Below are positions 39,416 to 52,214 of a stretch of DNA of 64,000 nt, piece after piece (within the stretch, counting starts at the first letter, position 1; each line of letters opens with the position of its first letter). The notes under the pieces are model-generated. The model was not told the origin of the DNA. It saw only the letters and a list, made by a program, of their open reading frames with translations, and made no database searches. This stretch comes from Mycolicibacter senuensis (GTDB lineage: Bacteria; Actinomycetota; Actinomycetes; Mycobacteriales; Mycobacteriaceae), in the NCBI RefSeq assembly GCF_002101885.1, contig NZ_LQPS01000028.1:92748-156747 (forward strand), given 5' to 3'. The position numbers and the translations under genes are program-made.

Positions 39416-42304
39416 GTGACGCTCTTCGACCACCCGGACGAGGTGGATCCCGCCCTCGACGCCTTGGCCGACCGTGACAACGAATCCGGCGCGGCGGCGG
39501 CGAAACGTCCGTCGCGGTGGTCGGTGCGCAACTGGCCGGTGCGATGGAAGGTGCTGGCGATCGCGCTGCTGCCGATGGTGTTGGCCGGCGTCTTCGGCGG
39601 CTTGCGGGTCTCCGGCGCGCTGTCGGAGGCCAACCGGCTCCGGCTGGTCGCCGACCGCGCCGAGATGATCCCGGCGATCACCAATTACATGTCGGCGCTG
39701 GGCGACGCGCTGGTGGCGGCCTCCTCCGATGGTGACGCCGAGGGCGCCCGGAAGAACTTCGAGAACCGGATGTATGAGCTCCAGTCGCGGCTGTCGCACA
39801 CCGACGTCGCGACCGACGTGCGCTCCGGGGTGAGCACGCTCATCGAGCGGGGCCAGGGCCTGCTGGCTGCGGTGTCGACCGCCGGTTTGGGCCTGCGCGA
39901 GGAGGTGACCGGCTACGCGCCGATCCTGCTGACCGCCGAGGACGCCATCAACGGTTCAGTTCGGCTGGACAGTGAACGGATCCGGGCGCAGACCGAGGGC
40001 CTGAGCCGCGCCGTCGGCGCGCGCGGTCAGATGATGATGCAGGAACTGCTGGTCAACCGGGGCGGCGAGGTTCCCGACCCGGAGCTGCGCAGCTCGATGA
40101 TGACACTGGCCGGCACTGAGCCGTCCACGCTGTTCGGGATGACCCAGGTGCTCGGCGTCGACTCCCCGGACGCCAAGACACTGCAGCAGCAGCTGGTGAC
40201 CCGGATGGCGATCATGTCCGATCCGGAACAGGTGCTGCCCAACAACCCCGTGCTGCGGGACTCGATCCGGACCACCGACCAGATCGCCGCCCGGTTGATC
40301 GCCGAGAACACCGGAGCGGTGACCAAGGCGGTGGAGGATCGCGCCGCCGACCGCCGCGCCGCCGCCATCCGCGACATCGCCTTGGTGCTGGCCGCGATCG
40401 GCGTCACGCTGCTGGCGGTGTGGCTGGTGGCGCGCTCGCTGGTGCGGCCGTTGCGCACGCTGCGAAACAGTGCGCTGCAGGTCGCCCACTCCGACCTCGA
40501 ACACGAGATCGCGCGGGTGCGTGCCGGTGATGAACGCGAACCCGCCCCGCTGCCGGTCTACACCACCGAGGAAGTCGGGCAGGTCGCGCACGCCGTCGAC
40601 GAGCTGCACGCCCAGGCGCTGCTGTTGGCCGGCGACGAGGCCCGGCTGCGCCGGCTGGTCAACGAGATGTTCGAGACGATGTCGCGGCGCAACCGGTCCC
40701 TGGTCGACCAGCAGTTGGCGCTCATCGACCGGCTGGAGCGCGACGAGGACGACCCGGACCGGCTGGAGAGCCTGTTCCGGCTGGATCACCTGGCCGCCCG
40801 GATGCGGCGCAACGGCGCGAATCTGCTGGTGCTGGCGGGGGCGCGGGCGCCGCACGAGCGGGGACGGGCGACCCCGCTGGCGACGCTGATCAGTGCCGCC
40901 GCCTCGGAGGTGGAGGGCTATCACCGGGTGCGGACCGTGCTGGTGCCCGATGTCACCGTGATCGGCGCCGCCGCGGCCGACTGCGTGCACCTGCTCGCGG
41001 AGTTGATCGACAACGCGCTGCGCTATTCGGCGCCCACCGAGCCGGTGCGGGTGGTCGCCGGACTCGAGAACGACGGCGGGGTGGTGGTCGAGGTCGTCGA
41101 CGTCGGCTTGGGCGTGGCCGACTCCGATCTGCGGATGGCCAACATGCGGTTGGCCGCCGGCGGCGAGTTCAGTCCGGAGAACGCCCGGCACATGGGTTTG
41201 TTCGTGATCTCCCGGCTGGCCCACCGGCACGGGATCGAGGTCCGGCTGTTCCCGGCGTCGCCGGGGTCGCGCGGTACCACCGCCGAGGTGTACCTGCCGC
41301 CGCACCTGCTGAGCTACCGCGACACCGAGGAACCGGCCCCGCCGCAGCAGCCGATGGTCACCGCGGCCGTTCCGGACCCACCCGAGGCGTACCAGGCCTA
41401 CCAGCCCGACGAGCCCCAGCTGGCTGAGCCGTATGAGTTCCCCGGTGCACCCGAGCCGTACGAGCAGTACGAGCCGTATGAGGAGGCGCCGGAACCTGGC
41501 CCCGGTCCCGTCGTGTCCCTGCTGCCGCGACGCACCCCGGGGTCCAGTGGCATCACCGGGGTGCCCGCCGGGTCGCCGGTGCAGTCGCCGGCCGACGACG
41601 AGACCGGCCGAGAGCGCCGCGAACTGCCGCAACCCTGGTGGGAGGCCGACGAGCAGGCCGCCCACCGGGCCGCGGCACCAGGCGCCGACCAGCGTCTGGA
41701 ACCGGCCGTGGACGAATACCCGGACGAACATGTCGAGCCCGAGCCGGTGGTCGAGAAATCTTCGCCGGCAGACACATCGGCATACTTCGCGGCGCGGTCC
41801 CGGGCCCGCGGCGCCGCCGAGGAGGACACCGGCAGCGCCGCAGCCGGCGACACCGACACGATCTATCAGCGGATGCTTTCCGAATCGCTGGGCAACGATC
41901 CCAACGAGCCGGGCCTGCGCGCCGACCTGGACTGGCAGTCGGTGTGGGATCGCGGCTGGTCGGTGGCCGCCGAGGTGGAGAACATGCCGGTCGCCGCCCA
42001 CACCGAGCACGGCCTGCCGGTCCGCGAACCCGGCGCCCGGCTGGTGCCCGGATCGGCCGAAGCCGAACCGCCGCCGGCGGGCTCGGACCCGTCGGCGCAC
42101 CACCGGGACGACACCGGCGAACCGGTAACATCCAACGGCGGGCCGGCCCATGAGGCGCAGGCACGGGATCCCGCGGCGATCCGCTCCTCGATCAGCAGCC
42201 ACTTCGGCGGGGTGCGCGCCGCGAGATCGCACGCCCGGGACAACGGCTTCGAGAACGATTTCGAAAACGACTTGGACACCGACCAGGGACAGAACCAGCA
42301 ATGA
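39416..42304 (+). CDS. Conservon sensor histidine kinase-like protein (CvnA/Rv3365c type)
   Basis: This 962-aa membrane protein has a helix near residues 45-65, then an extracytoplasmic nitrate/nitrite-sensing (NIT-like) helical region, a second helix ([19 protein letters not shown]) and a HAMP-type linker. A dimerisation segment carries a histidine ([11 protein letters not shown]), followed by a GHKL ATPase domain with N-box [13 protein letters not shown] and the [14 protein letters not shown] lid. The last 300 residues are Pro/Glu-rich and disordered. It is the first gene of a four-gene conservon (kinase, roadblock, DUF742, GTPase) and overlaps the next gene by 4 bases. The start is GTG 39416, with no strong ribosome site. 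Confidence 0.9.
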   Translation: MTLFDHPDEVDPALDALADRDNESGAAAAKRPSRWSVRNWPVRWKVLAIALLPMVLAGVFGGLRVSGALSEANRLRLVADRAEMIPAITNYMSALGDALVAASSDGDAEGARKNFENRMYELQSRLSHTDVATDVRSGVSTLIERGQGLLAAVSTAGLGLREEVTGYAPILLTAEDAINGSVRLDSERIRAQTEGLSRAVGARGQMMMQELLVNRGGEVPDPELRSSMMTLAGTEPSTLFGMTQVLGVDSPDAKTLQQQLVTRMAIMSDPEQVLPNNPVLRDSIRTTDQIAARLIAENTGAVTKAVEDRAADRRAAAIRDIALVLAAIGVTLLAVWLVARSLVRPLRTLRNSALQVAHSDLEHEIARVRAGDEREPAPLPVYTTEEVGQVAHAVDELHAQALLLAGDEARLRRLVNEMFETMSRRNRSLVDQQLALIDRLERDEDDPDRLESLFRLDHLAARMRRNGANLLVLAGARAPHERGRATPLATLISAAASEVEGYHRVRTVLVPDVTVIGAAAADCVHLLAELIDNALRYSAPTEPVRVVAGLENDGGVVVEVVDVGLGVADSDLRMANMRLAAGGEFSPENARHMGLFVISRLAHRHGIEVRLFPASPGSRGTTAEVYLPPHLLSYRDTEEPAPPQQPMVTAAVPDPPEAYQAYQPDEPQLAEPYEFPGAPEPYEQYEPYEEAPEPGPGPVVSLLPRRTPGSSGITGVPAGSPVQSPADDETGRERRELPQPWWEADEQAAHRAAAPGADQRLEPAVDEYPDEHVEPEPVVEKSSPADTSAYFAARSRARGAAEEDTGSAAAGDTDTIYQRMLSESLGNDPNEPGLRADLDWQSVWDRGWSVAAEVENMPVAAHTEHGLPVREPGARLVPGSAEAEPPPAGSDPSAHHRDDTGEPVTSNGGPAHEAQARDPAAIRSSISSHFGGVRAARSHARDNGFENDFENDLDTDQGQNQQ

Positions 42305-42747
42305 CTTTTCCCACCGATCACAGCGGCCAGCGGCGTACTCCCGAAGGCTCGCTGGACTGGCTGGTGACCAACTTCGCCCGCGAGGTTCCCGGGGTGTCGC
42401 ACGCGGTGTTGGTGTCGGTCGACGGACTGACGGTCGCGGCCAGTGAGCACCTGCCCAAGGAGCGCGCCGACCAACTGGCCGCCGTGGCGTCCGGATTGGC
42501 CAGCCTGGCCACCGGAGCGGCGCAGTTGTTCGAGGGCGGCCGGGTGCTGCAGTCGGTGGTGGAGATGGAGCACGGTTACCTGCTGCTGATGCGGGTCGGC
42601 GACGGCTCGCACCTGGCGACGCTGGCCAGCGCCACCTGCGACATCGGCCAGGTCGGCTACGAGATGGCGGTCCTGGTGGAACGGGTCGGGGCGGTGGTGC
42701 AGTCGGCGCGCCGGTCCGCGGCGTCGTCACCGGGCGGGCGCGCATGA
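42301..42747 (+). CDS. Roadblock/LC7 domain protein (CvnB/Rv3364c type)
   Basis: This 148-aa Roadblock/LC7 protein ([31 protein letters not shown]) is the dynein-light-chain-like partner of small GTPases in bacterial conservons. The M. tuberculosis homolog Rv3364c was reported to bind host cathepsin G, which is unproven here. ATG 42301 overlaps the kinase stop (ATGA), giving translational coupling. Confidence 0.92.
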   Translation: MTFPTDHSGQRRTPEGSLDWLVTNFAREVPGVSHAVLVSVDGLTVAASEHLPKERADQLAAVASGLASLATGAAQLFEGGRVLQSVVEMEHGYLLLMRVGDGSHLATLASATCDIGQVGYEMAVLVERVGAVVQSARRSAASSPGGRA

Positions 42748-42757
42748 GGGTCCGGTG

Positions 42758-43147
42758 ATGGATCTCCCCGAGCCGCCGGAGCTCGGCCAGGCCCCGGAAA
42801 CCGAGGCCAGCCTGGTGCGCCCGTACACGCTGACCGCCGGCCGAACCCACACCGACGTCAACCTGCCGCTGGAGGCCCCGGTGCAGACGCTGCGCCGGGC
42901 GCAACCCAACCAGTGGCCGGCCGGCGACCCGCGCGGCCGTATCGTCGAACTGTGCCAGATCGGCCCGTCGGTTGCTGAGATCTCCGCTCGGCTGGACCTG
43001 CCGGTGGGTGTGGTACGCGTTCTGGTGGGGGATCTGGTCACGTCGGGATACCTTCGGGTGCGCCGCACGCTGAGCGAGGCGTCCACCCGGGACGAACGAC
43101 GAGAACTGATAGGAAGGACGCTTCGTGGCCTACGAGCGCTCGGCTAG
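42758..43147 (+). CDS. DUF742 protein (CvnC/Rv3363c type)
   Basis: This 129-aa protein has a winged-helix-like DUF742 domain (SLVRPYTLTAGRTHTDVNLPLEA, IVELCQIGPSVAEISARLDLPVGVVRVLVGDL). It is the third component of the conservon and its role is unknown. ATG 42758 follows GAGGG at 42746-42750; GTG 42755 is too close to that site. The last 23 bases overlap the GTPase gene. Confidence 0.92.
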   Translation: MDLPEPPELGQAPETEASLVRPYTLTAGRTHTDVNLPLEAPVQTLRRAQPNQWPAGDPRGRIVELCQIGPSVAEISARLDLPVGVVRVLVGDLVTSGYLRVRRTLSEASTRDERRELIGRTLRGLRALG

Positions 43148-43718
43148 TCCGATCCGCCCAAGGGAGTCAGCGTCGACGAAGATCGTCATCGCCGGGGGGT
43201 TCGGGGTCGGTAAGACGACATTCGTCGGCACGGTCTCGGAGATCATGCCGCTGCGCACCGAGGCGCTGGTCACCGACGCCTCGGCGGCCGTCGACACCCT
43301 GGACGCCACCCCGGACAAGCGGACCACCACGGTGGCGATGGACTTCGGCCGCATCACCTTGGCCGACGACCTGGTGCTGTACCTGTTCGGCACGCCGGGG
43401 CAGCGCCGGTTCTGGTTCATGTGGGACGACCTGGTGCGCGGTGCGATCGGCGCGATCATCCTGGCCGACTGCCGGCGGCTGCAGGACAGCTTCGCCGCCG
43501 TCGACTTCTTCGAGCACCGCAACCTGCCGTTCCTGATCGCGATCAACGAGTTCGACGGCGCCCCACGCTATCCGGTTGCCGCGGTGCGCAAGGCACTGGC
43601 GTTGCCGGACCACATTCCGGTGATCAGCGTCGATGCGCGCGACCAACGGTCCGCCCGCGACGCGCTCATCGCGATCAGCGAGTACGCGCTGTCGGCGTTG
43701 GCACCCGCGCAGGGCTGA
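43125..43718 (+). CDS. Conservon GTPase (CvnD/Rv3362c type)
   Basis: This 197-aa small GTPase-like protein has P-loop GGFGVGKTT, switch II region LFGTPGQRRFWFMWDDL, and INEFD in place of the NKxD guanine-recognition motif. Such proteins are the output of the kinase-roadblock-DUF742 module, a bacterial analogue of receptor-coupled GTPase switching. GTG 43125 lies inside the upstream gene. It is the last gene of the operon. Confidence 0.93.
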   Translation: MAYERSASPIRPRESASTKIVIAGGFGVGKTTFVGTVSEIMPLRTEALVTDASAAVDTLDATPDKRTTTVAMDFGRITLADDLVLYLFGTPGQRRFWFMWDDLVRGAIGAIILADCRRLQDSFAAVDFFEHRNLPFLIAINEFDGAPRYPVAAVRKALALPDHIPVISVDARDQRSARDALIAISEYALSALAPAQG

Positions 43719-43772
43719 GCGCTGGCCCGCTTGTCGTTCGCGGCGCCGGCCCCGCCCCGCCGGTTGCCCCGT

Positions 43773-43812
43773 CGCCGTGACCGCACACTCAACGCCGTCA
43801 CCGCACACTCAA
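43773..43812. repeat. Left tandem copies of the GCACACTCAA repeat
   Basis: Two adjacent 20-base units, CGCCGTGACCGCACACTCAA (43773-43792) and CGCCGTCACCGCACACTCAA (43793-43812), differ at one base. Inverted copies follow the gene at 43872-44732. Confidence 0.9.
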
Positions 43813-43871
43813 AGTCGCCTGTGGATAGCTGAATAGCGCCAGCCGCCCGGCCCGGGCAATGCTCATCGATC

Positions 43872-44732
43872 GTGGAAGCGCAACCGTTCATCGGCAGTGA
43901 GGCCCTGGCCGCCGGAAGGCCGAGCCGGCACGGGCTGCGGACCCACTATCGGGCCGCGCACCCCGGCGTCTACGTGCCCGCACCAGGACGGTTGCGGCTC
44001 GACGAGCGCACCGCCGCCGCGTGGCTGTGGTCGGGGCGTCGCGGCGTCATCGCGGGTGCGGCGGCCGCAGCACGCTACGGAACCAAGTGGATTGACGACG
44101 ACGTGCCGATCGAGTTGGTGCACGCCAATCCGCGAGCGCCGGCCGGCGTGATCAGCCGCCGGGAGACTCTTTTCGACGACGAGGTGCAGGTCATCCGAGA
44201 GATGTCGGTGACGACCCCCGAACGCACCGCCTTCGACATCGGTCGCCGTGACCGGCTGCGGCCGGCGGTGGCTCGCCTCGACGCGCTGGCCCGGGCGACG
44301 CGGCTTAATGTCGTCGACGTCGCGGCGCTGGCCCTGCGGCACCCGCACATGCGTGGACTGAGGCAGTTGGAGTCGGCGTTGAGCCTGGTCGACCCGGGGG
44401 CCGAGTCGCCCCGGGAGAGCTATTTGCGGTTGCTGCTCATCGATGCCGGGATACCTCCGGAGCAGACCCAGATCCCGGTGCCGACCGCCGACGTCACCTA
44501 CTACCTGGATATGGGCTGGCCAGAGTTCATGGTGGCGGTCGAGTACGACGGCGAGCACCACCAGGTTGACAGCTGGCAATGGCGCAAGGACATCATCCGG
44601 CTGGAGACGCTGGCCCTAATGGGGTGGATCGTCATCCGGGTAGTCGCCGGAGACCGTGCACCCGAGATCGTGGAGCGGGTACGTCGGGCACTACAGGGGC
44701 GAGGCTATCCCCGGGCGTTGAGTGTGCGGTGA
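43872..44732 (+). CDS. PD-(D/E)XK/DUF559-like protein in an inverted-repeat frame
   Basis: This 286-aa protein has an N-terminal AbiEi-like winged-helix portion (GLRTHYRAAHPGVYVPAPGRL, AAWLWSGRRGVIAGAAAAARYG) and a C-terminal domain with MVAVEYDGEHHQ...DIIRLETLALMGWIVIRVVAGD. The latter is the PD-(D/E)XK-type pattern of DUF559 and Vsr-like nucleases. The family is repeated in mycobacterial genomes and often annotated as a type IV antitoxin-domain protein; no partner toxin lies next to it. Its last codons, LSVR and the stop, are encoded by a copy of the TTGAGTGTGCGG repeat that frames the gene. The start is GTG 43872. Activity is unknown. Confidence 0.78.
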   Translation: MEAQPFIGSEALAAGRPSRHGLRTHYRAAHPGVYVPAPGRLRLDERTAAAWLWSGRRGVIAGAAAAARYGTKWIDDDVPIELVHANPRAPAGVISRRETLFDDEVQVIREMSVTTPERTAFDIGRRDRLRPAVARLDALARATRLNVVDVAALALRHPHMRGLRQLESALSLVDPGAESPRESYLRLLLIDAGIPPEQTQIPVPTADVTYYLDMGWPEFMVAVEYDGEHHQVDSWQWRKDIIRLETLALMGWIVIRVVAGDRAPEIVERVRRALQGRGYPRALSVR

Positions 44733-44770
44733 GGGCGTTGAGTGTGCGAGCGACCCCATTGAGTGTGCGG
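44718..44770. repeat. Right inverted copies of the repeat (TTGAGTGTGCGG)
   Basis: Three copies of the core start at 44718, 44738 and 44759. The first unit (44718-44737) matches the reverse complement of the left second unit at 19 of 20 bases. The next two retain only the core; the middle one has TTGAGTGTGCG. Confidence 0.88.
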
Positions 44771-44786
44771 CCCGCCAAGGCATCCG

Positions 44787-47432
44787 CTACCGCTTGAGCC
44801 GGATCTTCCACCACACCACCACGGCGTAGCAGACCGACAGCACCGCCAGCATCCCCATGTCGAGCAGCCAGGTGCCCCGGGTGTGGTCCCACAGCCGGTC
44901 TTTGGGGATCTGCGGGGCGTCCATCAATGTGTTGAAATCGACGGTCGACCCGCCGGCCGCATACCCCCAGCGCGCCGGGGTCAGCCAGGACATCTGGTCG
45001 AGACCGGTTCGGCCGCCGACCGGGATCATGCCGCTGGACAGCACCAGCTGCGACATGATCGACACCACCAGCATCGGCATGATCTGCTCGTTGGATTGGG
45101 CGAACGCCGACAAAGCCAAGCCGAGAATCGCCGAGGCCACGCAGGTGCCGGCCACCCCGAGGAACAACTCGAAGTTCACGTTGCCGAACAGCACCGCGTC
45201 GCGTGCCGGGCCGCCCTTGCCCAGCACCACGATCGTGGTGGCGATCGCGGCTTGGACGGTGGCGAACACACAGAACACCGCGATCTTGGCGAGCAGGTAG
45301 GCGACCGTCGACAATCCGACGGCCTGCTCTCTTCGGAAGATCGGACGTTCGCCGATCAGGTCGCGGATGGTCAGTGCGGTACCCATGAACACGGCGCCGA
45401 TATTGAGCAGCACCATGATGTATCGCGGTTCGGTGGGGGCATCGGGCCCGGGTATGCCCAGCCCGTGGTCGCCCTCGACGGTCAACGACAAGATCCCGAC
45501 GATGAACGGCAGCAAGGCCAGGAATATCGAGTAGCCGCGGTCGGACACGATCAGCCGGACCTGGCGGCGCGCGATCGTCGACAGTTGTTTGAGCACACTG
45601 GACGCCGCCGGTTTGCCCAGGTCTGCGGGGGGTGTCTCGGCCAGCGCCACCGAGGACCGCTGGCCCCCTTCGCGTTCCAGGAAGCGCCGGTTGGCTTCGT
45701 CGGGATCGGCGCCCACGTTGGCGAAGATGTCGGCCCAGTTGCGGGTTCCCAGGGCGGTGTCCACCTGGTCGGGCGGGCCGATGAACGCGGTCTTGCCGCC
45801 GGGAGCCAGCAGCAGGATCTGGTCGCAGACATCGAGGTAGGCCACCGAGTGGGTGACCACCAGCACCACGCGTCCGGCGTCGGCGAGACCGCGCAGCATC
45901 AGCATGACCTGGCGGTCCAGTGCCGGGTCCAGGCCTGACGTCGGTTCGTCCAGCAGCAACAGCGACGGCCCGGTCAGCAGCTCCAACGCCACCGAGGCGC
46001 GTTTGCGCTGGCCGCCGGAGAGCTTGTCCACCCGGGTCTCGGCGTGCTTGGTCATCTCGAGTTCCTCGAGCACCTCCGCGACGGCCTGATCCCGATCGGC
46101 TTGGCTGCTGTCAGGCGGCAGCCGCAGCTCGGCGGCGTAACCCAGCGCCTGGTTCACCGTCAACTGGCGGTGCACCACGTCGTCCTGCGGGACCATCCCG
46201 ACCCTGCTGCGCAGCGAAGCGTAGTCGGCGTGGATATTGTGGCCCTCGAACAGCGCGGAGCCGGAGCTGGGCCGGGTGTAGCCGGCGATCAGCCTGGCCA
46301 GCGTGGTCTTGCCGGCACCGGAGCCGCCGATGATCGCGGTCAGCGTGCCCGGCCGGGCGGTCAGCGAGATGTTGTTGAGCAGCCGCTTGCCGCCCTCGAC
46401 GTCGAAGCAGACGTCCCGAACTTCCAGCCCGCCACTGCCGGTCGCGGTCTCGGTGCGGCGCACCAGGCTGCCGCTGTGGAACTCCAGGTCGACGTTGCCG
46501 ATCGTGACCAGGTCGCCCTCGGTGAGGATCGCCGAGCCGATCCGGACACCGTTGACGAAAGTGCCGTTGATGCTTCGGCTGTCACGGATCTCGGTGCCCA
46601 GCGGGGTCGGGATCAGCATGGCGTGGTGGCGCGAGGCCAGCACGTCGGAGATGACGATGTCGTTGTCGGTGGCCCGCCCGATGGTCAACGCACCGGCGGG
46701 GGCATCCGGCGGCGAGGCGGATCCCGGCCGCAGGATGTCGATCATCCGGGTGGCGATGTTGCCGACCTCCGGCGGTTTCGCGGCCACCGGGGCCATCCGG
46801 GTGGACGGTTGCCGCGGGAGAACCGCCTCGCCGGGCAGCGGCGGCGGATAACCGGGCCCGGGGCGCAGTGCGGCTTCACCGCCCGGGCCGGCAGGGCCGC
46901 CCGGGTATGCCGGCTGCCGGTGGGTGAGCGGCGGTGGTTGATGCAGCGGCGGGACGGGCCGGAGGGGCTGCTGGATGCCGGGTTGACCGGCCGAGCGCGG
47001 ATCCGGCGGGACGGGCCGGCCCGGTGACTGCTGTGGCGGCCGGCCCGGACGGGCTATTCCCGGCTGGCCCGGCGGCGGCACCTGAATCGAGACGGTCTGC
47101 GGCGGCCGGCCGGCCAGGCCCTGGTGCCGCCCGACCTCGAAGGACAGTCGCGGGCCGTCCGGGTTGCCCAGGTTGACGCACTGGCCGTCGCGGATGTCGA
47201 CCATCGGCACCCGCTGGCCGTTGACGTAGATGCCGTTCAGGGAGCCATTGTCGATCCCGAGCCATCTGCCCTGCTCGAAACGCAACAGCAGGTGCGCGCG
47301 GGAGACCAGTGGATGCGGGATACGGATGTCGGCGCGCAGGTCACGCCCGATGACCACGTCGTGGCCTGCGGAGAATATGCCTTGCGACCCGTCATAGCGC
47401 ACGGTCAGCACCGGCGGAGCAGGGTGACTCAT
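44787..47432 (-). CDS. FHA-domain ABC exporter (Rv1747-like)
   Basis: This 881-aa half-transporter fusion has FHA domain 1 near residues 20-100 ([32 protein letters not shown]) and a Pro-rich linker. FHA domain 2 ([26 protein letters not shown]) sits near 240-330. An ABC ATPase follows with Walker [10 protein letters not shown], signature LSGGQRKRA and Walker [14 protein letters not shown], and finally a six-helix ABC2-type permease. It matches M. tuberculosis Rv1747, an exporter regulated by phospho-threonine binding to its FHA domains (kinase PknF) and linked to cell-envelope lipids. Here it lies next to the conservon instead of near pknF, and no kinase gene is adjacent. Confidence 0.95.
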   Translation of the reverse strand: MSHPAPPVLTVRYDGSQGIFSAGHDVVIGRDLRADIRIPHPLVSRAHLLLRFEQGRWLGIDNGSLNGIYVNGQRVPMVDIRDGQCVNLGNPDGPRLSFEVGRHQGLAGRPPQTVSIQVPPPGQPGIARPGRPPQQSPGRPVPPDPRSAGQPGIQQPLRPVPPLHQPPPLTHRQPAYPGGPAGPGGEAALRPGPGYPPPLPGEAVLPRQPSTRMAPVAAKPPEVGNIATRMIDILRPGSASPPDAPAGALTIGRATDNDIVISDVLASRHHAMLIPTPLGTEIRDSRSINGTFVNGVRIGSAILTEGDLVTIGNVDLEFHSGSLVRRTETATGSGGLEVRDVCFDVEGGKRLLNNISLTARPGTLTAIIGGSGAGKTTLARLIAGYTRPSSGSALFEGHNIHADYASLRSRVGMVPQDDVVHRQLTVNQALGYAAELRLPPDSSQADRDQAVAEVLEELEMTKHAETRVDKLSGGQRKRASVALELLTGPSLLLLDEPTSGLDPALDRQVMLMLRGLADAGRVVLVVTHSVAYLDVCDQILLLAPGGKTAFIGPPDQVDTALGTRNWADIFANVGADPDEANRRFLEREGGQRSSVALAETPPADLGKPAASSVLKQLSTIARRQVRLIVSDRGYSIFLALLPFIVGILSLTVEGDHGLGIPGPDAPTEPRYIMVLLNIGAVFMGTALTIRDLIGERPIFRREQAVGLSTVAYLLAKIAVFCVFATVQAAIATTIVVLGKGGPARDAVLFGNVNFELFLGVAGTCVASAILGLALSAFAQSNEQIMPMLVVSIMSQLVLSSGMIPVGGRTGLDQMSWLTPARWGYAAGGSTVDFNTLMDAPQIPKDRLWDHTRGTWLLDMGMLAVLSVCYAVVVWWKIRLKR

Positions 47433-47498
47433 CGGATCAACTGTATCGGGCGGACAGAAGTGACCGCCGGTCCGCGCGCCGCGAGTCGGCGCGGATCC

Positions 47499-48698
47499 TC
47501 AGCGCAGGACGTCCGGCGCGCCGGTGACAACACAGTGGGTGCGCTGGTAGATCGTGGGCATGCACTGGTTGCAGTGGATGCATTCCGACAGCGTCGCCGG
47601 CTCGGCCGCGATCCGGTTGACCAAGTCCGGTTCGGCCAGCAGTGCCCGGGCCATCGCGACGAACTCGAAGCCCTCGGCCATCGCCTGATCCATGGTCTCG
47701 CGGTTGGTGATGCCCCCCAACAGGATCAGCGGCAGCGACAACTCGGCGCGGAACAGCCGGGCGTCGTTCAGCAGATAGGCGTCGTGATACGGGTATTCGC
47801 GCAGGAACTTGTTGCCGGTCATCCGCATGCCCCAGCTCAACGGCGGCGGAAAGACGCTCGCGAACTCTTTGACCGGGGCGTGCCCGCGGAACAGGTACAT
47901 CGGGTTGACCAGCGAGCTGCCGGCGGTCAGCTCGATGGCGTCCAGGCCGCCGTCGTCCTGCAACCACTTGGCGGTGGTCAGCGACTCGTCCAGGCTGATG
48001 CCGCCGCGCACCCCGTCGGACATGTTCAGCTTCGCCGTCACCGCGATCTGGCCGGCGCCGTCCTTCTCGACGGCCTTGCGGACCGCCTGCACGATTCCGC
48101 GGGCCACTTTGGCCCGGTTGGCCAGCGAGCCGCCGAACTCGTCGGAGCGGCGGTTGATCAGCGGCGACAGAAACGAGCTGGCCAGGTAGTTGTGACCGAG
48201 GTGGATCTCGACGGCGTCGAAGCCGGCGTCGACGGCGCAGCGGGCGGCGTCGGCGTGCTGGGCGATGACCTCGTCGATGTCGTCGCGGGTGGCCTTCTTG
48301 GCGAACCGCATGCCGATCGGGTTGAAGAACCGCACCGGCGCCAGCGCCCGGGCCTTGTTGGAGCGGGCGTCGGCCACCGGGCCGGCGTGGCCGAGCTGCG
48401 CGCTGATCGCCGCACCCTCGGCGTGCACGGCCTCGGTGAGCCGGCGCAGCCCGGGGATGGCTTCCGGGCGCATCCACAGCCCGTCGTCGGAGGTGCGGCC
48501 GCCGCGGGAGACCGCGCAGTAGGCGACGGTGGTCATGCCCACCCCGCCGGCGGCCGGCAGCCGGTGGTAGGTGATCAGGTCGTCGGAGACCAGCGCGTCG
48601 GGGGTGCGGTTCTCGAAGGTGGCGGCCTTGATGATCCGGTTGCGCAGCGTGACCGGACCGAGTTTGGCGGGGCTGAAGACGTCGGGAGCGGCGGGCAT
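47499..48698 (-). CDS. NADH:flavin oxidoreductase, old-yellow-enzyme family (Rv3359-like)
   Basis: This 399-aa FMN barrel has [16 protein letters not shown] at the start, [11 protein letters not shown], the [21 protein letters not shown] active-site strand and a C-terminal [17 protein letters not shown] cluster resembling the iron-sulfur ligands of 2,4-dienoyl-CoA reductase-type members. It lacks the full C-terminal FAD/NAD domains of that enzyme. It probably reduces an activated double bond of an enone or dienoyl substrate. It is divergent from folD. Confidence 0.9.
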   Translation of the reverse strand: MPAAPDVFSPAKLGPVTLRNRIIKAATFENRTPDALVSDDLITYHRLPAAGGVGMTTVAYCAVSRGGRTSDDGLWMRPEAIPGLRRLTEAVHAEGAAISAQLGHAGPVADARSNKARALAPVRFFNPIGMRFAKKATRDDIDEVIAQHADAARCAVDAGFDAVEIHLGHNYLASSFLSPLINRRSDEFGGSLANRAKVARGIVQAVRKAVEKDGAGQIAVTAKLNMSDGVRGGISLDESLTTAKWLQDDGGLDAIELTAGSSLVNPMYLFRGHAPVKEFASVFPPPLSWGMRMTGNKFLREYPYHDAYLLNDARLFRAELSLPLILLGGITNRETMDQAMAEGFEFVAMARALLAEPDLVNRIAAEPATLSECIHCNQCMPTIYQRTHCVVTGAPDVLR

Positions 48699-48749
48699 TC
48701 CCGGAGCTTAACCCCGACGGTGACGCTGGATCCGGCGGGGAATGTCACA

Positions 48750-49607
48750 ATGTCGGGCGTGGGTGCGATCACGTTGGACGGCAAGGCCACGCGCGACGAG
48801 ATCTTCGTCGATCTCAAAGCCCGGGTGGACAAACTCACTCGGGCGGGCCGTACCCCCGGGCTCGGCACCGTCCTGGTCGGCGACGACCCGGGCTCGCACG
48901 CCTACGTGCGCGGCAAGCACGCCGACTGTGCCAAGGTCGGCATCACCTCGATCCGTCGCGACCTGCCGGCCGACGTCAGCACCGCCCAGCTCAACGACAC
49001 CATCGACGAGCTCAACGCCAACGACGAGTGCACCGGCTACATCGTGCAGCTGCCGTTGCCCAAGCAGCTGGACGAGAACGCCGCACTGGAACGCGTCGAC
49101 CCGGCCAAGGACGCCGACGGGCTGCATCCGACGAACCTGGGCCGGCTGGTGCTGGGCACCCCCGCGGCGCTGCCGTGCACGCCGCGCGGGATCGTGCACC
49201 TGCTGCGCCGCTACGACGTGCCGATCGCCGGCGCCCATGTGGTGGTGATCGGGCGCGGGGTGACGGTCGGACGCCCGCTGGGGCTGCTGCTGACCCGCCG
49301 CAGCGAGAACGCCACGGTGACGTTGTGCCACACCGGAACTCGCAACCTGCCGGATCTGACCCGCCAAGCCGACATCATCGTCGCCGCGGTCGGGGTGCCG
49401 CAGATGCTCACCGTCGGCATGGTGCGTCCCGGGGCGGCCGTCGTCGACGTCGGCGTCAGCCGCACCGACGCCGGACTGGTCGGCGACGTGCATCCGGACG
49501 TGTGGGAGGTGGCCGGTCACGTGTCGCCGAACCCAGGCGGGGTCGGCCCGCTGACCCGGGCCTTCCTGTTGACCAACGTCGTCGAGCGGGTGGAGAGCGA
49601 ACTGTGA
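48750..49607 (+). CDS. folD: Methylenetetrahydrofolate dehydrogenase/cyclohydrolase FolD
   Basis: This protein of about 285 aa is bifunctional, interconverting 5,10-methylene-, 5,10-methenyl- and 10-formyl-tetrahydrofolate. [15 protein letters not shown] contains the catalytic Lys, [16 protein letters not shown] the substrate loop, and [17 protein letters not shown] the dinucleotide fold. The C-terminal [18 protein letters not shown] is diagnostic. ATG 48750 or GTG 48759 can start translation; the latter gives the M. tuberculosis-like N-terminus. The stop overlaps the DUF3017 start. Confidence 0.95.
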   Translation: MSGVGAITLDGKATRDEIFVDLKARVDKLTRAGRTPGLGTVLVGDDPGSHAYVRGKHADCAKVGITSIRRDLPADVSTAQLNDTIDELNANDECTGYIVQLPLPKQLDENAALERVDPAKDADGLHPTNLGRLVLGTPAALPCTPRGIVHLLRRYDVPIAGAHVVVIGRGVTVGRPLGLLLTRRSENATVTLCHTGTRNLPDLTRQADIIVAAVGVPQMLTVGMVRPGAAVVDVGVSRTDAGLVGDVHPDVWEVAGHVSPNPGGVGPLTRAFLLTNVVERVESEL

Positions 49608-49894
49608 CGCGCGTGGACGTTCGCCGGCTGGTCGCCGCCCAGTGGCCGATCATGCTGGTCGGGCTGATCTTCGTGGCGGCGTTCGTGTTGGCCGGCGCGA
49701 ACTTCTGGCGTCGCGGTGCCCTGCTGATCGGGATCGGCACCGCGGTGGCCGCCGCGCTGCGGCTGGTGTTGTCCGAGGACCGGGCCGGGCTGCTGGTGCT
49801 GCGGGACCGGGGACTGGACTTCGCGACGATGACGACGGCGGCCACGGCGATGGTCTACATCGCCGCCACCGTCGACCCGCTGGGAACCAGCTGA
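49604..49894 (+). CDS. DUF3017 small membrane protein
   Basis: This 96-aa protein has three membrane helices ([56 protein letters not shown]) separated by short loops including [18 protein letters not shown]3017 always follows folD in mycobacteria (Rv3355c); its function is unknown. GTG 49604 overlaps the folD stop (GTGA). Confidence 0.88.
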   Translation: MTRVDVRRLVAAQWPIMLVGLIFVAAFVLAGANFWRRGALLIGIGTAVAAALRLVLSEDRAGLLVLRDRGLDFATMTTAATAMVYIAATVDPLGTS

Positions 49895-49916
49895 CGCTGC
49901 GGGCAGCGATTCGATC

Positions 49917-52210
<2,294 letters not shown>

Positions 52211-52214
<4 letters not shown>

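Noticed and set aside
39956..42904. 982-codon frame antisense to the conservon kinase
   Set aside because: It spans three well-supported genes and has typical shadow composition.
47124..48749. Upstream in-frame extension of folD
   Set aside because: It covers the antisense of the old-yellow-enzyme and FHA-ABC genes; FolD homology begins at 48750/48759.
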